From UBA1268 sp002694955 (GTDB lineage Bacteria > Planctomycetota > Planctomycetia > Pirellulales > UBA1268), in contig JALCBP010000003.1 of the NCBI GenBank assembly GCA_028066355.1, positions 1 to 64,000 of the forward strand: a stretch of DNA of 64,000 nucleotides. The letters are read 5' to 3'. A program made the translations under genes and the position numbers. Shown here piece after piece: positions 24,801 through 34,408 of this stretch. The notes beneath the pieces are model-generated. The model saw nothing but the letters and a program-made list of their open reading frames with translations. It had not been told where the DNA came from and ran no database searches. The stretch's first letter is position 1, and each line of letters starts with the position of its first letter.

Positions 24801-25822
24801 AAACGACAGGTAAGCCGGATACCCCATTGCTAGATGTCTCTGATTTAACTGTGCAGTTTCGCGTGCCAAGTCGTGGCAGTGTTTTATACCGAAAGAGAAA
24901 AGATGTTATAGCGGTTAACGGAGTCAGTTTTTCTCTGACTCGTGGAGAAACGCTAGGACTTGTTGGTGAAAGTGGTTGTGGGAAGTCGACGACTGGCCGT
25001 GCAATTCTCCAATTATTGCGACCAGCTGGTGGTAGTGTGATCTTTGACGGTGAGCCGATACATGAATTTTGGGAGAAAAAAGGTCAAAAATGGGTATGGG
25101 ATAAAAGACTTCTTGACCTCAGGTGTCGTATGCAAATGATTTTCCAGGATCCATTTGCATCTTTGAATCCAAGAATGACAGTTGAATCCATCTTGTCAGA
25201 ACCATTGAGAAATTTTGGTGTGGTTCAGGGAGCTGAGCGACGAGAAAAAATTCAGGATCTGTTGATGACAGTTGGCATGGATCCTCGGTGTTTGCGTCGA
25301 TATCCCCACGAGTTTTCAGGTGGACAGAGACAACGAATAGGGATCGCTCGGTCGCTTGCTCTTGGACCTGATTTTATAGTAGCGGACGAGCCCATCAGTG
25401 CACTAGATGTTTCTATTCAAGCGCAGATCATGAATTTACTATCGGAACTGCGTGAAAATCTTGGTCTTACTCTTCTGTTTATTGCACATGATTTAGCTGC
25501 TATTCGTCACGTGAGTGATCGTATTGCGGTCATGTATCTTGGCCAAATTGTTGAATTGGCTGATGCCCAGACACTTGTTGACCGTCCTCAGCATCCATAC
25601 ACCCAGGCGTTGTTGTCTGCTGTACCAACACCGGATCCTACGCGAGAACAATTACGCCAACGCACTGTTTTGTCGGGGGAGATGCCGAGTCCAATCAACC
25701 CGCCATCCGGATGTCCATTTCATACTCGTTGTCCAGTACGTGAACAACGGTGTCAGAGCGAGGTTCCAAGGATGCGAACCATTGAAAAAGGTCATCAAGT
25801 CGCTTGCCATCTTGTAGAATGA
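24797..25822 (+). CDS. oppF: Oligopeptide ABC transporter ATPase OppF
   Basis: Second nucleotide-binding subunit, forming a heterodimer with OppD. The 341-residue product has Walker A GESGCGKSTTGRAIL, Q-loop MIFQDPFASLNPRMTV, signature FSGGQRQRIGIA, Walker B FIVADEPISALDVS, H-loop IAHDLAAI, and the C-terminal CPFHTRCPVREQRC cysteine motif of oligopeptide ATPases. ATG 24797 overlaps the oppD stop by four bases and gives the normal N-terminus; longer in-frame starts would run inside oppD. Confidence 0.94.
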   Translation: MKTTGKPDTPLLDVSDLTVQFRVPSRGSVLYRKRKDVIAVNGVSFSLTRGETLGLVGESGCGKSTTGRAILQLLRPAGGSVIFDGEPIHEFWEKKGQKWVWDKRLLDLRCRMQMIFQDPFASLNPRMTVESILSEPLRNFGVVQGAERREKIQDLLMTVGMDPRCLRRYPHEFSGGQRQRIGIARSLALGPDFIVADEPISALDVSIQAQIMNLLSELRENLGLTLLFIAHDLAAIRHVSDRIAVMYLGQIVELADAQTLVDRPQHPYTQALLSAVPTPDPTREQLRQRTVLSGEMPSPINPPSGCPFHTRCPVREQRCQSEVPRMRTIEKGHQVACHLVE

Positions 25823-25870
25823 AAATTGACAAAAAAGGAAAGTTATCTTTCTGGAGCCTCTTCTTTAACA

Positions 25871-26674
25871 ATGAGTATTTCTGCCCTTGGACCATATTGT
25901 CAGCAACTCAATCCACAGAGAAGAACCATCTTCAGGAAGATATTACTGTCGGTCGTCGTCTTTGCTTTTTGCAGTGCGTGTTGTGTTGGAGTGCTTCTTG
26001 GTAAGGAGATATCTCAGGAGGACCAAGAAGTACAAAAAGAAAAACTTATGCCTCTCCAAGAATTTATAGGTGGTTGGAGGGGGGTGGCGATGCAGAAGTT
26101 AGGTGGCAATGCCCGTTGGTCAGCGGAGTCTGAATGGGCATGGTCGTTTGATGAGGGTGTGCCAGCTATTGTGTTTGAGTTGACACCCGGTCGCTATTTC
26201 ACAAGCGGCCGAATTATTCCAGGCAAAGGTGAGAATGCGTTTGTTCTTCAGGCACGGCATACCGAATCAGAAGTAGTTGAAACATTTTCTGGTTTTCTTG
26301 ATGAAAATAACCAAGTTGAATTCATCAATGACGTCATTGAGCCGAGCCGGCCGGCTCGACTGCTCATTAAAACACTTGCAGACAACAAGCGTTTGGTTCT
26401 TACGTTGCAGTATGGTTCGAATCTAAACCGCCTGCAGCAGGGAGCAACGCTTGGATATACCCGTAAAGGCACAGTATTTGCGACACGTTCACGCCCCGTG
26501 AATGAATGTGTGGTGACGGGAGGTGAGGGTAACCAGCAGGTGTCCTATGGAGGCGAAACCTATTGGGTCTGCTGCAAAGGTTGTCTCAGCATGTTTGAGG
26601 ACAATCCAGAGAAAGTGATCGCAGCATACGAAGCCCGCAAGGCTAAGGAACGAGCAAAACAGCAGTCTCAATGA
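25871..26674 (+). CDS. Exported protein with C-terminal TRASH/YHS-like cysteine motif
   Basis: A 267-residue protein of unknown function. Residues about 15-45 hold a hydrophobic segment (ILLSVVVFAFCSACCVGVLL) acting as signal peptide or anchor, possibly a lipoprotein. The middle is a lipocalin-like or DUF-type beta domain (GGWRGVAMQKLG, FTSGRIIPGKGENAFVLQARH, NRLQQGATLGYTRKGT). The C-terminal 50 residues, NECVVTGGEGNQQVSYGGETY then WVCCKGCLSMFEDNPEKVI, resemble the TRASH/YHS metal-binding module. A TTG at 25826 just past oppF would add 15 residues; I prefer ATG 25871. Metal binding is inferred from the CC-x2-C spacing. Confidence 0.65.
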   Translation: MSISALGPYCQQLNPQRRTIFRKILLSVVVFAFCSACCVGVLLGKEISQEDQEVQKEKLMPLQEFIGGWRGVAMQKLGGNARWSAESEWAWSFDEGVPAIVFELTPGRYFTSGRIIPGKGENAFVLQARHTESEVVETFSGFLDENNQVEFINDVIEPSRPARLLIKTLADNKRLVLTLQYGSNLNRLQQGATLGYTRKGTVFATRSRPVNECVVTGGEGNQQVSYGGETYWVCCKGCLSMFEDNPEKVIAAYEARKAKERAKQQSQ

Positions 26675-26715
26675 AAGAGACTTCTCTCAGTAATTCTTAC
26701 TTTGACAACATGAAC

Positions 26716-26733
26716 GAGCATGCTTGCATGCTC
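26716..26733 (+). terminator. Hairpin after the TRASH-like gene
   Basis: GAGCATGC and GCATGCTC form an 8-bp palindromic stem with only TT between them, followed by TTTAAC. It lies 42 bases after the stop and is a plausible but weak Rho-independent terminator. Nothing else is seen in the 214-bp gap up to the exoenzyme gene. Confidence 0.45.
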
Positions 26734-26888
26734 TTTAACAATACGCCACTCTTCCCGTTGTTCCTATTCGTTAATTAGGCGATAATTAGTTGTTATGGGG
26801 ATTCGTGAGCAGTTGAGGGACATTCTCAATTTTTTTGCAATGATTTGCATGGATAGTCGTCGTTCTTCTTGTAGGCCGGTGGTACGAG

Positions 26889-29800
26889 ATGATTCATTTC
26901 CAAAAAAAAAGGTATAAGAAAAAAAGGAGTGGCAAGACACGTGCGCAATCACACGTATATGTTGAATGTCTTGAAAAGAGACAAGTGCTCTCTGTAACAG
27001 AAGTGGGTAGTCTCAGTGACGATCTGCTGGTGTCTCAAGCACAGGCCACTTCTGATCAGATAGCCGTTACTCGATCGGTGTCACAGTTATCTATAAGTCA
27101 GCTTTCCTCTCCAACACGTTCCATACCGTCAGGTGGTACAAGTCTGCTGCCCGACGCACAGCCAGCAGATAACTTTGTGCTGGGAGGAAGTGCATCTAAT
27201 ACTGCCGCCCTAAGCGTACAAGTTAATAATGATCAGGACTTGCCTTTTGAAAAGTATGTTCGTTTAGAAACGTCAACCGTACCAACGAATGTTTGGAATA
27301 TTAATGTTGCACTGAACCCGACAGGTGATCTTGTTCAAGATGATGTTGTTTTTGTCAGCTTTTATGCGCGTGGGGAACCAGCCCTAGGCACAGAAACAGT
27401 GCAAGCAAATGCATATCTGCAAGAAAATGGCACCAACAATAAGTTGGCAACAATACCAATTAGTGGACAAGCCCAATGGCAGCACTTCTCAACGAAAATT
27501 GAGGTTGGAGAATCTATTGCGAGCGGTGGTTACAAATTTGTCATTCATGCAGGCTTCGCTGAACAGGTACTCGAGATAGGTGGTCTGGAAATCCAAAACT
27601 ATGGTCGCCTTGGTCATCGGTTGTCTGATTACACGGTGACGGTTCAAGACAAGTTTGGTAATCCACTACCAGAAGCGACACTCGATGTGCAGATGACCAA
27701 CCACGGATTTAAGTTTGGTACACAAGTTCGTGACCAGTTGTATGCCATTACGGAAGAAGAATTTAATGCTTTGAACGAAAATCAGCGAAGGGCGTTGACC
27801 CCCAACCTAGAAGATAACTTTAATATTCCTCGATTTATTCCCACGTGGTCGGATGTCCTGAATTATCGCAATGCAGTCCTCGACACTTTCAATCACGTCG
27901 TACCAACGACAGGTCTGCAATGGGTTGCAATTGAAAATAGTGGTACTTCGGTGCCAGAAGCAGCCGTCAATCGAGCAACGACTGATGGCCAGAGTGTGAC
28001 GGCGGCGTCTGTTGTATGGCAGAAGGACAGATGGCCAACTCCTGAAGCGTATCTTTCGGCATCGAGTCCAAATGCACAGGCATTCCATGACGCCTTGATC
28101 GATGCGCGTCTTGGTCCATCGAGCGTTTTACAGCAATTCAGCGAAACAGGTAGCTCCCCAGCGATTGACGATTGGAAGCTATTAAATGAACCGCTCCACG
28201 AAAATTATTATCAACAGGTTTTTGTTGATGCAGGAATTTATGCGAGTGAAGTTGAAGCATTAGCAGATTATTTTATACGAGCCGATGCTGTTCGTCCTGA
28301 CGCCACCCTTTCTATTAATGAATACGCTGTTATTAATTCTCAGAATGATGACTTTGCAATTCAATATCGTGATCTTATTCAAAGCCTTTTAGCTGCTGGT
28401 GCCCCGATTGATCGCATAGGTATTCAGGCGCACATTGCTCGGAACGACATCACGAAAGAAGATATTATTCGCCGACTAGATATTCTTGCGGAAACAGGAC
28501 TTCCGATAGAGATCAGTGAATTCGATATGCGCGATGACGCAGATACGCCTCAACTCAATGCCATTGAGCAGGAGAGGATGTTTCGCGATATACTCGAGGC
28601 ATCATTTGCTCATCCGTCTGTGGACGGATTCATCATGTGGGGCGTCTGGGATAAAGTTCATTGGCGCGGCAATGCTCCGCTTTTTGATTCCGACTGGAAT
28701 GTTAAACCGGAGGCTGCTCCGTGGTTTGACCTTGTTCACAATCAGTGGAAACCAAATCTGATTAACGAAGCAGTTCGCAGCAATGGTGAATGGATAGCAC
28801 CAATTGGTCTCTATAACGGTGACTATCAGTTTACCGCGGAAGCCAATGGTGTTTCGTCAGTGGCGAATGTTACGGTGAGTCAGGACGGGAACTATGTCAT
28901 CACAGTTGATACAACGGCCTCGTCAGCAATCCCGGTAGTTGATGAAGTCGTGATTTCGGAAACCGCTGCAATGGTTGTTGGAGAAACAATTAATATTACG
29001 GTACAGGTATCAAATTTTGACCCAGCGGCAACAGTAACGTTGTCCGGACCTGGTACGACACTCAATTCATTTAACCAGACAAGTGCATCAACGCTTGATC
29101 TTTCAGTAACATTGTCTGCATTGGCTTCTGAAAGTTCTCAAACACTCATTGTTACAAACCCCAATGAACTAACTGGCCAGAAAGTCTTTGCGATTGGGCA
29201 GTTGAGCCCAAGCGATAGCCTTGCCCACAGGAAGTCCGATGTCACGATTAGGGTGGTTGATCAACTCGGTAATCCACTCCCAGATGCGACAGTCGACGTT
29301 GGTATGACTCAGCATGCCTTTCGCTTTGGAACACAAATCCGTGGTCCACTTCTTGCGGTGACACAAGCCGAATTTGATGGGTACACCGATCAGAAGAAAC
29401 AAGGTCTTCTGCCGAATTTAACATCATTGGGTCAGGATCGATACACGCCAACTTGGCAAGATGTGTTGAACTATCGATCAGCTGTCATCAATAATTTCAA
29501 TCACATCGTGCCGGGTAATGATCTGCAGTGGCAAGCATTTAACGCCAACGGGTCAGCAAATCCGGATGCAGCGTATGCCCTTGCTTTTGCAAACGGCCTG
29601 ACAGCAGGAGCTGTCCATGTTGTGTGGGAAAAGCCAGACTGGCCAACACCACCAGAATATCGCGCTGGCGCGACATTTAGCCCGCAAGATTTCCATGACG
29701 ATTTAATTGCAGATCGCCTGAGTTCAACAGGCATTATGAATTTTTATAGTGATTCTGGACCTGGCGTAACTATTACAGACTGGAACGTTCTAAACGAACC

Positions 29801-31133
29801 TCTGCATGTCACACATCACTCAGATACGTTTAAAACGGCTGGTATCTATGATTCAAATGTCGAAGCATGGGCAGATTATTTTATCCGTGCACGTGCGATT
29901 CGGCCGGATGCGAGACTATTAATCAATGATTACAACATTCTGAATTCAGCAAGCGATGTAGCGACAGTCGAATATCGTGATTTAATTAACAGTTTACTTG
30001 CTGCTGGTGCCCCGATTGATCGCATTGGTCTGCAGGCGCATATTGCGCTGAATACTATTACGAAAGCAGACATTGTTAGGCGGCTTGATATTCTTGCGGA
30101 GACTGGGCTGACGATTGAAATCACCGAGTTTGATTCTCGTGATGACGCCGGCCAATTGACACCAGCACAGCAGCAACAAATTTTTCAGGACATGCTTGAG
30201 GCGGCCTTTGAACATGAATCAGTTGATGGATTTATTATGTGGGGATTTTGGGACACTGGCCACTGGAGAGGGAATGCACCGCTGTTTGACGCAGACTGGA
30301 ACACAAAGACAGAAGCTGCTCCCTGGTTTAATTTAGTGCATGGGGACTGGAAGCCAAATCTTGTCGGTCAAACAGTGAATGCAAATGGTGAATGGATTGC
30401 CCCCGAAGGATTATTTGACGGTAGTTATGACATTTCAGCGCGACTTAACGGTCGATCGACAACGCTGGTAGATGTTGAAGTCAATGAATCAGGTGCTCAT
30501 ATTATCACGATTGAAATAATGGTTTTTGATACTATCGCTGATGACTCTGGAGTCATTTTGGCTAAGGACAATGCTGACAATCTATATGTCGATACTCAGC
30601 CAGTGATCTATCAAGGACAACCGGTTCCACAGTCATTCTTCGGACATACTGTTGTTGGTATAGATGCAAGTCATTCAGAGAATGCCTTACTGCTACAGTC
30701 TTTAATGGCAGAGGGCAGCCAGCCAACGCATCGCTTGCTGACTGATGAAACATGGGGAATTAATGGTATATTTCACTCACTTCAGAATGCATCGTCTCCA
30801 GTGCTGGATCTATCTGGCTTAGAGTTTTCCGGCAGACTGAATATTGCTGCTATTGCCGGTGCATATGAGATTCACGGTATAAGTAACCCAACACTTATTG
30901 TTCGTCGTGGTCAGACCTATACATTCAATCTGAATACACCAAACCATCCGTTCTATCTTCAGACGACGGGTAATGGCTATCAGTTTACAAATATCTACGG
31001 AGTTGGCTTTTCAGGAACTGGCCAAACAAGTGGTGAGTACGAATGGGTGGTGACACATAACGCACCAGATGAACTCTTCTATCAGTGTAAATTCCATTCA
31101 GTCATGTTCGGCAAGATCACCGTGATGGACTAA
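26889..31133 (+). CDS. Giant secreted glycosidase with two tandem GH10 domains and cupredoxin-like tail
   Basis: A 1414-residue exported enzyme, probably acting on xylan or a related beta-glycan. The N-terminus is very basic (KKRYKKKRSGK) and carries VECLEKRQVLSV, the LExR-x-LS motif of planctomycete exported proteins. A carbohydrate-binding-like beta domain (about 90-235) follows. Two GH10-like units of about 400 residues start near 238 and 777 and share long blocks such as LLAAGAPIDRIG and FGTQ. Each keeps both catalytic acids: unit 1 acid/base E434 in LLNEPL and nucleophile E544 in ISEFD; unit 2 E970 in VLNEPL and E1080 in ITEFD. The C-terminal 100 residues (RRGQTYTFNLN, HPFYLQTTG, FYQCKFHSVMFG) resemble a cupredoxin fold with a Cys-x2-His. 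Substrate is not known. Confidence 0.82.
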   Translation: MIHFQKKRYKKKRSGKTRAQSHVYVECLEKRQVLSVTEVGSLSDDLLVSQAQATSDQIAVTRSVSQLSISQLSSPTRSIPSGGTSLLPDAQPADNFVLGGSASNTAALSVQVNNDQDLPFEKYVRLETSTVPTNVWNINVALNPTGDLVQDDVVFVSFYARGEPALGTETVQANAYLQENGTNNKLATIPISGQAQWQHFSTKIEVGESIASGGYKFVIHAGFAEQVLEIGGLEIQNYGRLGHRLSDYTVTVQDKFGNPLPEATLDVQMTNHGFKFGTQVRDQLYAITEEEFNALNENQRRALTPNLEDNFNIPRFIPTWSDVLNYRNAVLDTFNHVVPTTGLQWVAIENSGTSVPEAAVNRATTDGQSVTAASVVWQKDRWPTPEAYLSASSPNAQAFHDALIDARLGPSSVLQQFSETGSSPAIDDWKLLNEPLHENYYQQVFVDAGIYASEVEALADYFIRADAVRPDATLSINEYAVINSQNDDFAIQYRDLIQSLLAAGAPIDRIGIQAHIARNDITKEDIIRRLDILAETGLPIEISEFDMRDDADTPQLNAIEQERMFRDILEASFAHPSVDGFIMWGVWDKVHWRGNAPLFDSDWNVKPEAAPWFDLVHNQWKPNLINEAVRSNGEWIAPIGLYNGDYQFTAEANGVSSVANVTVSQDGNYVITVDTTASSAIPVVDEVVISETAAMVVGETINITVQVSNFDPAATVTLSGPGTTLNSFNQTSASTLDLSVTLSALASESSQTLIVTNPNELTGQKVFAIGQLSPSDSLAHRKSDVTIRVVDQLGNPLPDATVDVGMTQHAFRFGTQIRGPLLAVTQAEFDGYTDQKKQGLLPNLTSLGQDRYTPTWQDVLNYRSAVINNFNHIVPGNDLQWQAFNANGSANPDAAYALAFANGLTAGAVHVVWEKPDWPTPPEYRAGATFSPQDFHDDLIADRLSSTGIMNFYSDSGPGVTITDWNVLNEPLHVTHHSDTFKTAGIYDSNVEAWADYFIRARAIRPDARLLINDYNILNSASDVATVEYRDLINSLLAAGAPIDRIGLQAHIALNTITKADIVRRLDILAETGLTIEITEFDSRDDAGQLTPAQQQQIFQDMLEAAFEHESVDGFIMWGFWDTGHWRGNAPLFDADWNTKTEAAPWFNLVHGDWKPNLVGQTVNANGEWIAPEGLFDGSYDISARLNGRSTTLVDVEVNESGAHIITIEIMVFDTIADDSGVILAKDNADNLYVDTQPVIYQGQPVPQSFFGHTVVGIDASHSENALLLQSLMAEGSQPTHRLLTDETWGINGIFHSLQNASSPVLDLSGLEFSGRLNIAAIAGAYEIHGISNPTLIVRRGQTYTFNLNTPNHPFYLQTTGNGYQFTNIYGVGFSGTGQTSGEYEWVVTHNAPDELFYQCKFHSVMFGKITVMD

Positions 31134-31275
31134 GACAGTACTGAATCACAACAGAAATAAATCGTGTGACATCGAAAGAAGCCATTCATCTCAATTGAAA
31201 TGATTCGATCTCAGCATGCCTATCTGGTGTAGCTTAGAAGGATGATAGGACCATGATGCCGCTACTGTTTGAAAT

Positions 31276-31755
31276 TCAAGAATCTATTTTTGATGATGGT
31301 TCTTTGATACTTTCTTGAGAATCGACCAGAATTGTAACTGGGCCGTCATTGATAAGAGCAACCTGCATATCAGCAGCAAATGTTCCGTGAGCTGGTGTGC
31401 GTCCAGTGAGATGTTCCATTTCCTGAAGAAACTCTTCATAGCGAGGGATGGCTTCGTCTGGATTGGCAGCTTGAAAGAAACTTGGACGATTGCCTTTTTG
31501 AGTATCTGCGAAAAGCGTGAACTGGCTGACGACAAGTATGTCACCTTGAATCTCTTGGATATTTTTATTCATCCGGTCATTTTCGTCAGGGAAAATTCTC
31601 ATTCGAACTATTTTTCCAGCGAGCCACCGTACATCTGCTGATGTATCACCTGTTTCGACACCCAAGAAAACAAGCAGTCCTCTGCCAATGGTGGCTGTTT
31701 CCTCGTGATCTATCGTGACACATGCTTTTGAGACTCGTTGAATCACTGCTCGCAT
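31276..31755 (-). CDS. dtd: D-aminoacyl-tRNA deacylase
   Basis: Hydrolyses D-aminoacyl-tRNA and mischarged glycyl-tRNA, proofreading chirality in translation. The 159-residue product starts MRAVIQRVSKACVTID, has the catalytic SQFTLFAD block and the cross-subunit NDGPVTILVDS motif (family Gly-cisPro), and the family block GNRPSFFQAA. Normal length with a slightly extended tail. AGGAAC lies seven bases before ATG 31755. Converges with the exoenzyme gene; the 142-bp gap between them shows no hairpin or gene. Confidence 0.95.
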   Translation of the reverse strand: MRAVIQRVSKACVTIDHEETATIGRGLLVFLGVETGDTSADVRWLAGKIVRMRIFPDENDRMNKNIQEIQGDILVVSQFTLFADTQKGNRPSFFQAANPDEAIPRYEEFLQEMEHLTGRTPAHGTFAADMQVALINDGPVTILVDSQESIKEPSSKIDS

Positions 31756-31843
31756 GGGAAATGTTCCTACTGGTATCCTAATATTCCGTTTTGTTCCTTC
31801 AGTATGAACAAAGCAAATAAAATCAATTCATTTTGGAAAAGCT

Positions 31844-32620
31844 GTGTCAGTCAAGTTATCTCACAATGTTTTCGGGGAAGGCCAGACACTAGTGATCTTA
31901 CATGGCCTTTTTGGCTCAAAAAGAAATTGGTCATCTATTGCACGGCAGCTTTCAGACACATTTCGAGTCCTGACAGTCGATCTTCGCAATCATGGTGAAA
32001 GCCCATGGAATGATATTCATGATTATCCTTCAATGGCTGAAGATGTGGCTACTCTTATCAAGGACGAGTGTTCGGAACCAGTTTGTACCCTTGGTCACAG
32101 CATGGGTGGCAAAGTGGCAATGTATCTTTCGCTGGTGTGGCCCAAGCTTGTAGATCGACTCATTGTTGTTGATATTCCACCAGCACGGTCGTCGGGTACA
32201 CCGATTGACTATGTCCATGCAATGCAGAATGTGCCACTGGCAACCCTGTCCCATCGTCGGGACGTTGAGCAGGCTCTCGCGAATATGATTCCAGATCCAA
32301 AAGTTCGAGGGTTCTTAGTCACAAACATTATGACTCAGCCAGAGGGACTGAAATGGATAGCGAATCTAGATGTAATCGAACGATATTTTGACAAGATTCT
32401 TGCCTGGCCGGACTCCGTCAATGGTTATCAGTTTTCCCGCCCAACTCTTTTTCTTGAAGGTGAACACTCTGGCTTTGTTGGGCCCGAGCATGCGGAAGTA
32501 ATTCACAAATTATTCCCAGTGGCGAATCGTCAGGTTATCGAGAACGCTGGTCATTGGATCCATGTTGAGAATACAGAGGCTTTTCTGCATGCAGTGCGAG
32601 CATTTATGGAATCGTCGTAA
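31844..32620 (+). CDS. Alpha/beta hydrolase (YbfF/ABHD11-like esterase)
   Basis: A 258-residue cytoplasmic esterase-like protein. The oxyanion segment is ILHGLFGSKRNW, the nucleophile elbow GHSMGGKVAMYL, an acid candidate in FLEGEHSGFV and the catalytic His in ENAGHWIHVE. VDLRNHGESPW is typical of the YbfF/ABHD11 branch, which acts on acyl-CoA or small esters. The start is a GTG (31844). Substrate cannot be read from sequence. Confidence 0.85.
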   Translation: MSVKLSHNVFGEGQTLVILHGLFGSKRNWSSIARQLSDTFRVLTVDLRNHGESPWNDIHDYPSMAEDVATLIKDECSEPVCTLGHSMGGKVAMYLSLVWPKLVDRLIVVDIPPARSSGTPIDYVHAMQNVPLATLSHRRDVEQALANMIPDPKVRGFLVTNIMTQPEGLKWIANLDVIERYFDKILAWPDSVNGYQFSRPTLFLEGEHSGFVGPEHAEVIHKLFPVANRQVIENAGHWIHVENTEAFLHAVRAFMESS

Positions 32621-32630
32621 CCTAGTTGCA

Positions 32631-33266
32631 TTAGAAGGGGCAGGAGGACTGCCACGACACTATGTTCCCGGTCAGAGGATGTGAAAACTGTATTTCACGA
32701 GCATGAAGAAGAAGACGATCTGCGGCTTCGAAGGCAGTGGCATCTGCGTATAACGGATCCCCAAGAATAGGATGATCGATCGAAGCAAGATGAAGTCTTA
32801 TCTGATGAGAACGCCCGGTAAGTGGTTCAATCTGGAGACGAGTAGTATTGTCATGGTTTTTAAGTACGCTCCACGATGTTTCAGAAGAACGTCCATTTTC
32901 GTGATCAATTTTGTAGCGTGGTGGCCGTGTTAGATCTCGTCCGATCGGCAGTGTTATGCACCCGGAGTGTTGTGCCGGAGTTCCTTGCACAATGCATTCA
33001 TAGATTTTTCGAACTTTGCGTTCTTCAAACTGAAGACTGATATTTCGCTGAGACGCTTTATCCAGAGCCATTATCATGAGTCCTGAGGTGTCACGATCCA
33101 GACGATGAACAACTCGAGCGGTTGGAAAGCGTGTCTGAATACGGCTGGATAAACAGTCCTGTAAATCGGGTCCCCGTCCTGGCACGGAAAGGAGCCCAGA
33201 AGGTTTTTCGAGTACCAAAAGATATGCATCGCGGTAGTGAATGAGAAGGTCGTCATCAGAGTGCAT
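32631..33266 (-). CDS. RluA-family RNA pseudouridine synthase
   Basis: Isomerises uridine to pseudouridine in rRNA or tRNA. The 211-residue product has the catalytic motif HRLDRDTSGLMIMAL, the substrate strand SGLLSVPGRG near the N-terminus, and the closing GRSHQIRLHLASIDHPILGDPLYA. It lacks an N-terminal S4 domain, like the short RluA and YjbO-type members, so the exact target cannot be named. It converges on the esterase gene with a 10-bp gap. Confidence 0.9.
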   Translation of the reverse strand: MHSDDDLLIHYRDAYLLVLEKPSGLLSVPGRGPDLQDCLSSRIQTRFPTARVVHRLDRDTSGLMIMALDKASQRNISLQFEERKVRKIYECIVQGTPAQHSGCITLPIGRDLTRPPRYKIDHENGRSSETSWSVLKNHDNTTRLQIEPLTGRSHQIRLHLASIDHPILGDPLYADATAFEAADRLLLHAREIQFSHPLTGNIVSWQSSCPF

Positions 33267-33332
33267 GAATTGGACCTATGGACGGTGAAAAACGTAGGGT
33301 GGTGAATGCTCTATCCATTCCTTGGATGTGAT

Positions 33333-34391
33333 TTAATACCAGACACCCAACCGCACGAGAAATGTGTCACTGGGATGATAGTCAGCTGTATCAGTCACAT
33401 AATATTCTACGAGTCGCCCAGTTACCCAGCCTGTTTCCAGACGCCAACTGATCCCAAGATCTGCAGGTCTCCGCTCCCATCCGGCCAGCAAACGATAATC
33501 GTGATAGACAACAATGTCGTCAGCACCAGAGTCGCGACGCACAGCCCACTGATTTCCCCCAAATTCACCAGCAAGATAAACCCACTGAGCAGCTTTTGAA
33601 GTTTCTTTGATTCGCCAGGCGAGACGAGGTCGTGGAAAGATCAACTCAAAGCGTCGATCATCACTCGGAGTCCAGAGAAGTCCGCCAGCGGGCAGAAGAT
33701 TGACATCATAACGATCAAGGTAGATGACCCCAGCAACAACACGGAGATCTTCGTGAGCCTCCCAGGCACCAAATCCGTGGCCTGTGACCCGGAATGCCTG
33801 TGCACTGTCATTTACAAAGTCGCTGTACCAGCCTGGTGCAACTGCAAGATCGACACCCAAACGTTCACCAATTTTTCGCATCCAACGGGCCTGAATCCAT
33901 GACTCATAAAGTGTCGCGGGAAGACCAGGATCCATCGGGCCACTTGCCTCATCTATAAAGGTCCATCCAAAACCGGGAGTGACGAGGAGTGGTGAATCAA
34001 CGGTCGGTGCAGGCATACCAAGGGTCAGGCTCGTTTCGAGTGTAGCAAGCCCAAGCCCGTTGCTACCCAGACGAGGTAATTCGGTAGTCGTGAGAATGAG
34101 TTGCTGGAGAGCCCCAGGCTTTGCACCAGGAGGAAGTTTTCGACCAGGTGGATTATTTTCTTGGCGTGGTTGGCCTGGCGGAGCGACATCGTCTGGTAGC
34201 AGTGGCTCAGTTAGGTCTTGAGGATCACCGAGTGCAGCCAAGCGAATCTTCTCAAAGAAATTGGTGTCAATCGACTCCACTGGCGGTAGCGGGATAATCG
34301 CATTGTCGGAAGCAGACACATCAAGTGTCTGAAGGGCAAGGCATAGCAAGAGAATGAGCTGCGATATGTTTCTACGCTTTTGAGAAGCCAT
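33333..34391 (-). CDS. Predicted outer-membrane or exported protein, paralogue of upstream neighbour
   Basis: A 352-residue protein of unknown function. From ATG 34391 it has a signal peptide (SQLILLLCLALQTLDVSAS), a proline-rich linker (about 60-95, LPDDVAPPGQPRQENNPPGR) and a C-terminal part of alternating strands ending in an aromatic residue (RLGVWY), as in beta-barrels. Blocks GVIYLDRYDVNLLPAGGLLW and YLAGEFGGNQWAVRR match the upstream gene. GGAG six bases ahead favours ATG 34391; an ATG at 34409 overlaps the upstream stop (TAATG). The pair is cotranscribed. Confidence 0.6.
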   Translation of the reverse strand: MASQKRRNISQLILLLCLALQTLDVSASDNAIIPLPPVESIDTNFFEKIRLAALGDPQDLTEPLLPDDVAPPGQPRQENNPPGRKLPPGAKPGALQQLILTTTELPRLGSNGLGLATLETSLTLGMPAPTVDSPLLVTPGFGWTFIDEASGPMDPGLPATLYESWIQARWMRKIGERLGVDLAVAPGWYSDFVNDSAQAFRVTGHGFGAWEAHEDLRVVAGVIYLDRYDVNLLPAGGLLWTPSDDRRFELIFPRPRLAWRIKETSKAAQWVYLAGEFGGNQWAVRRDSGADDIVVYHDYRLLAGWERRPADLGISWRLETGWVTGRLVEYYVTDTADYHPSDTFLVRLGVWY

Positions 34392-34408
34392 ATTCTTCTC
34401 CGCGAGCA

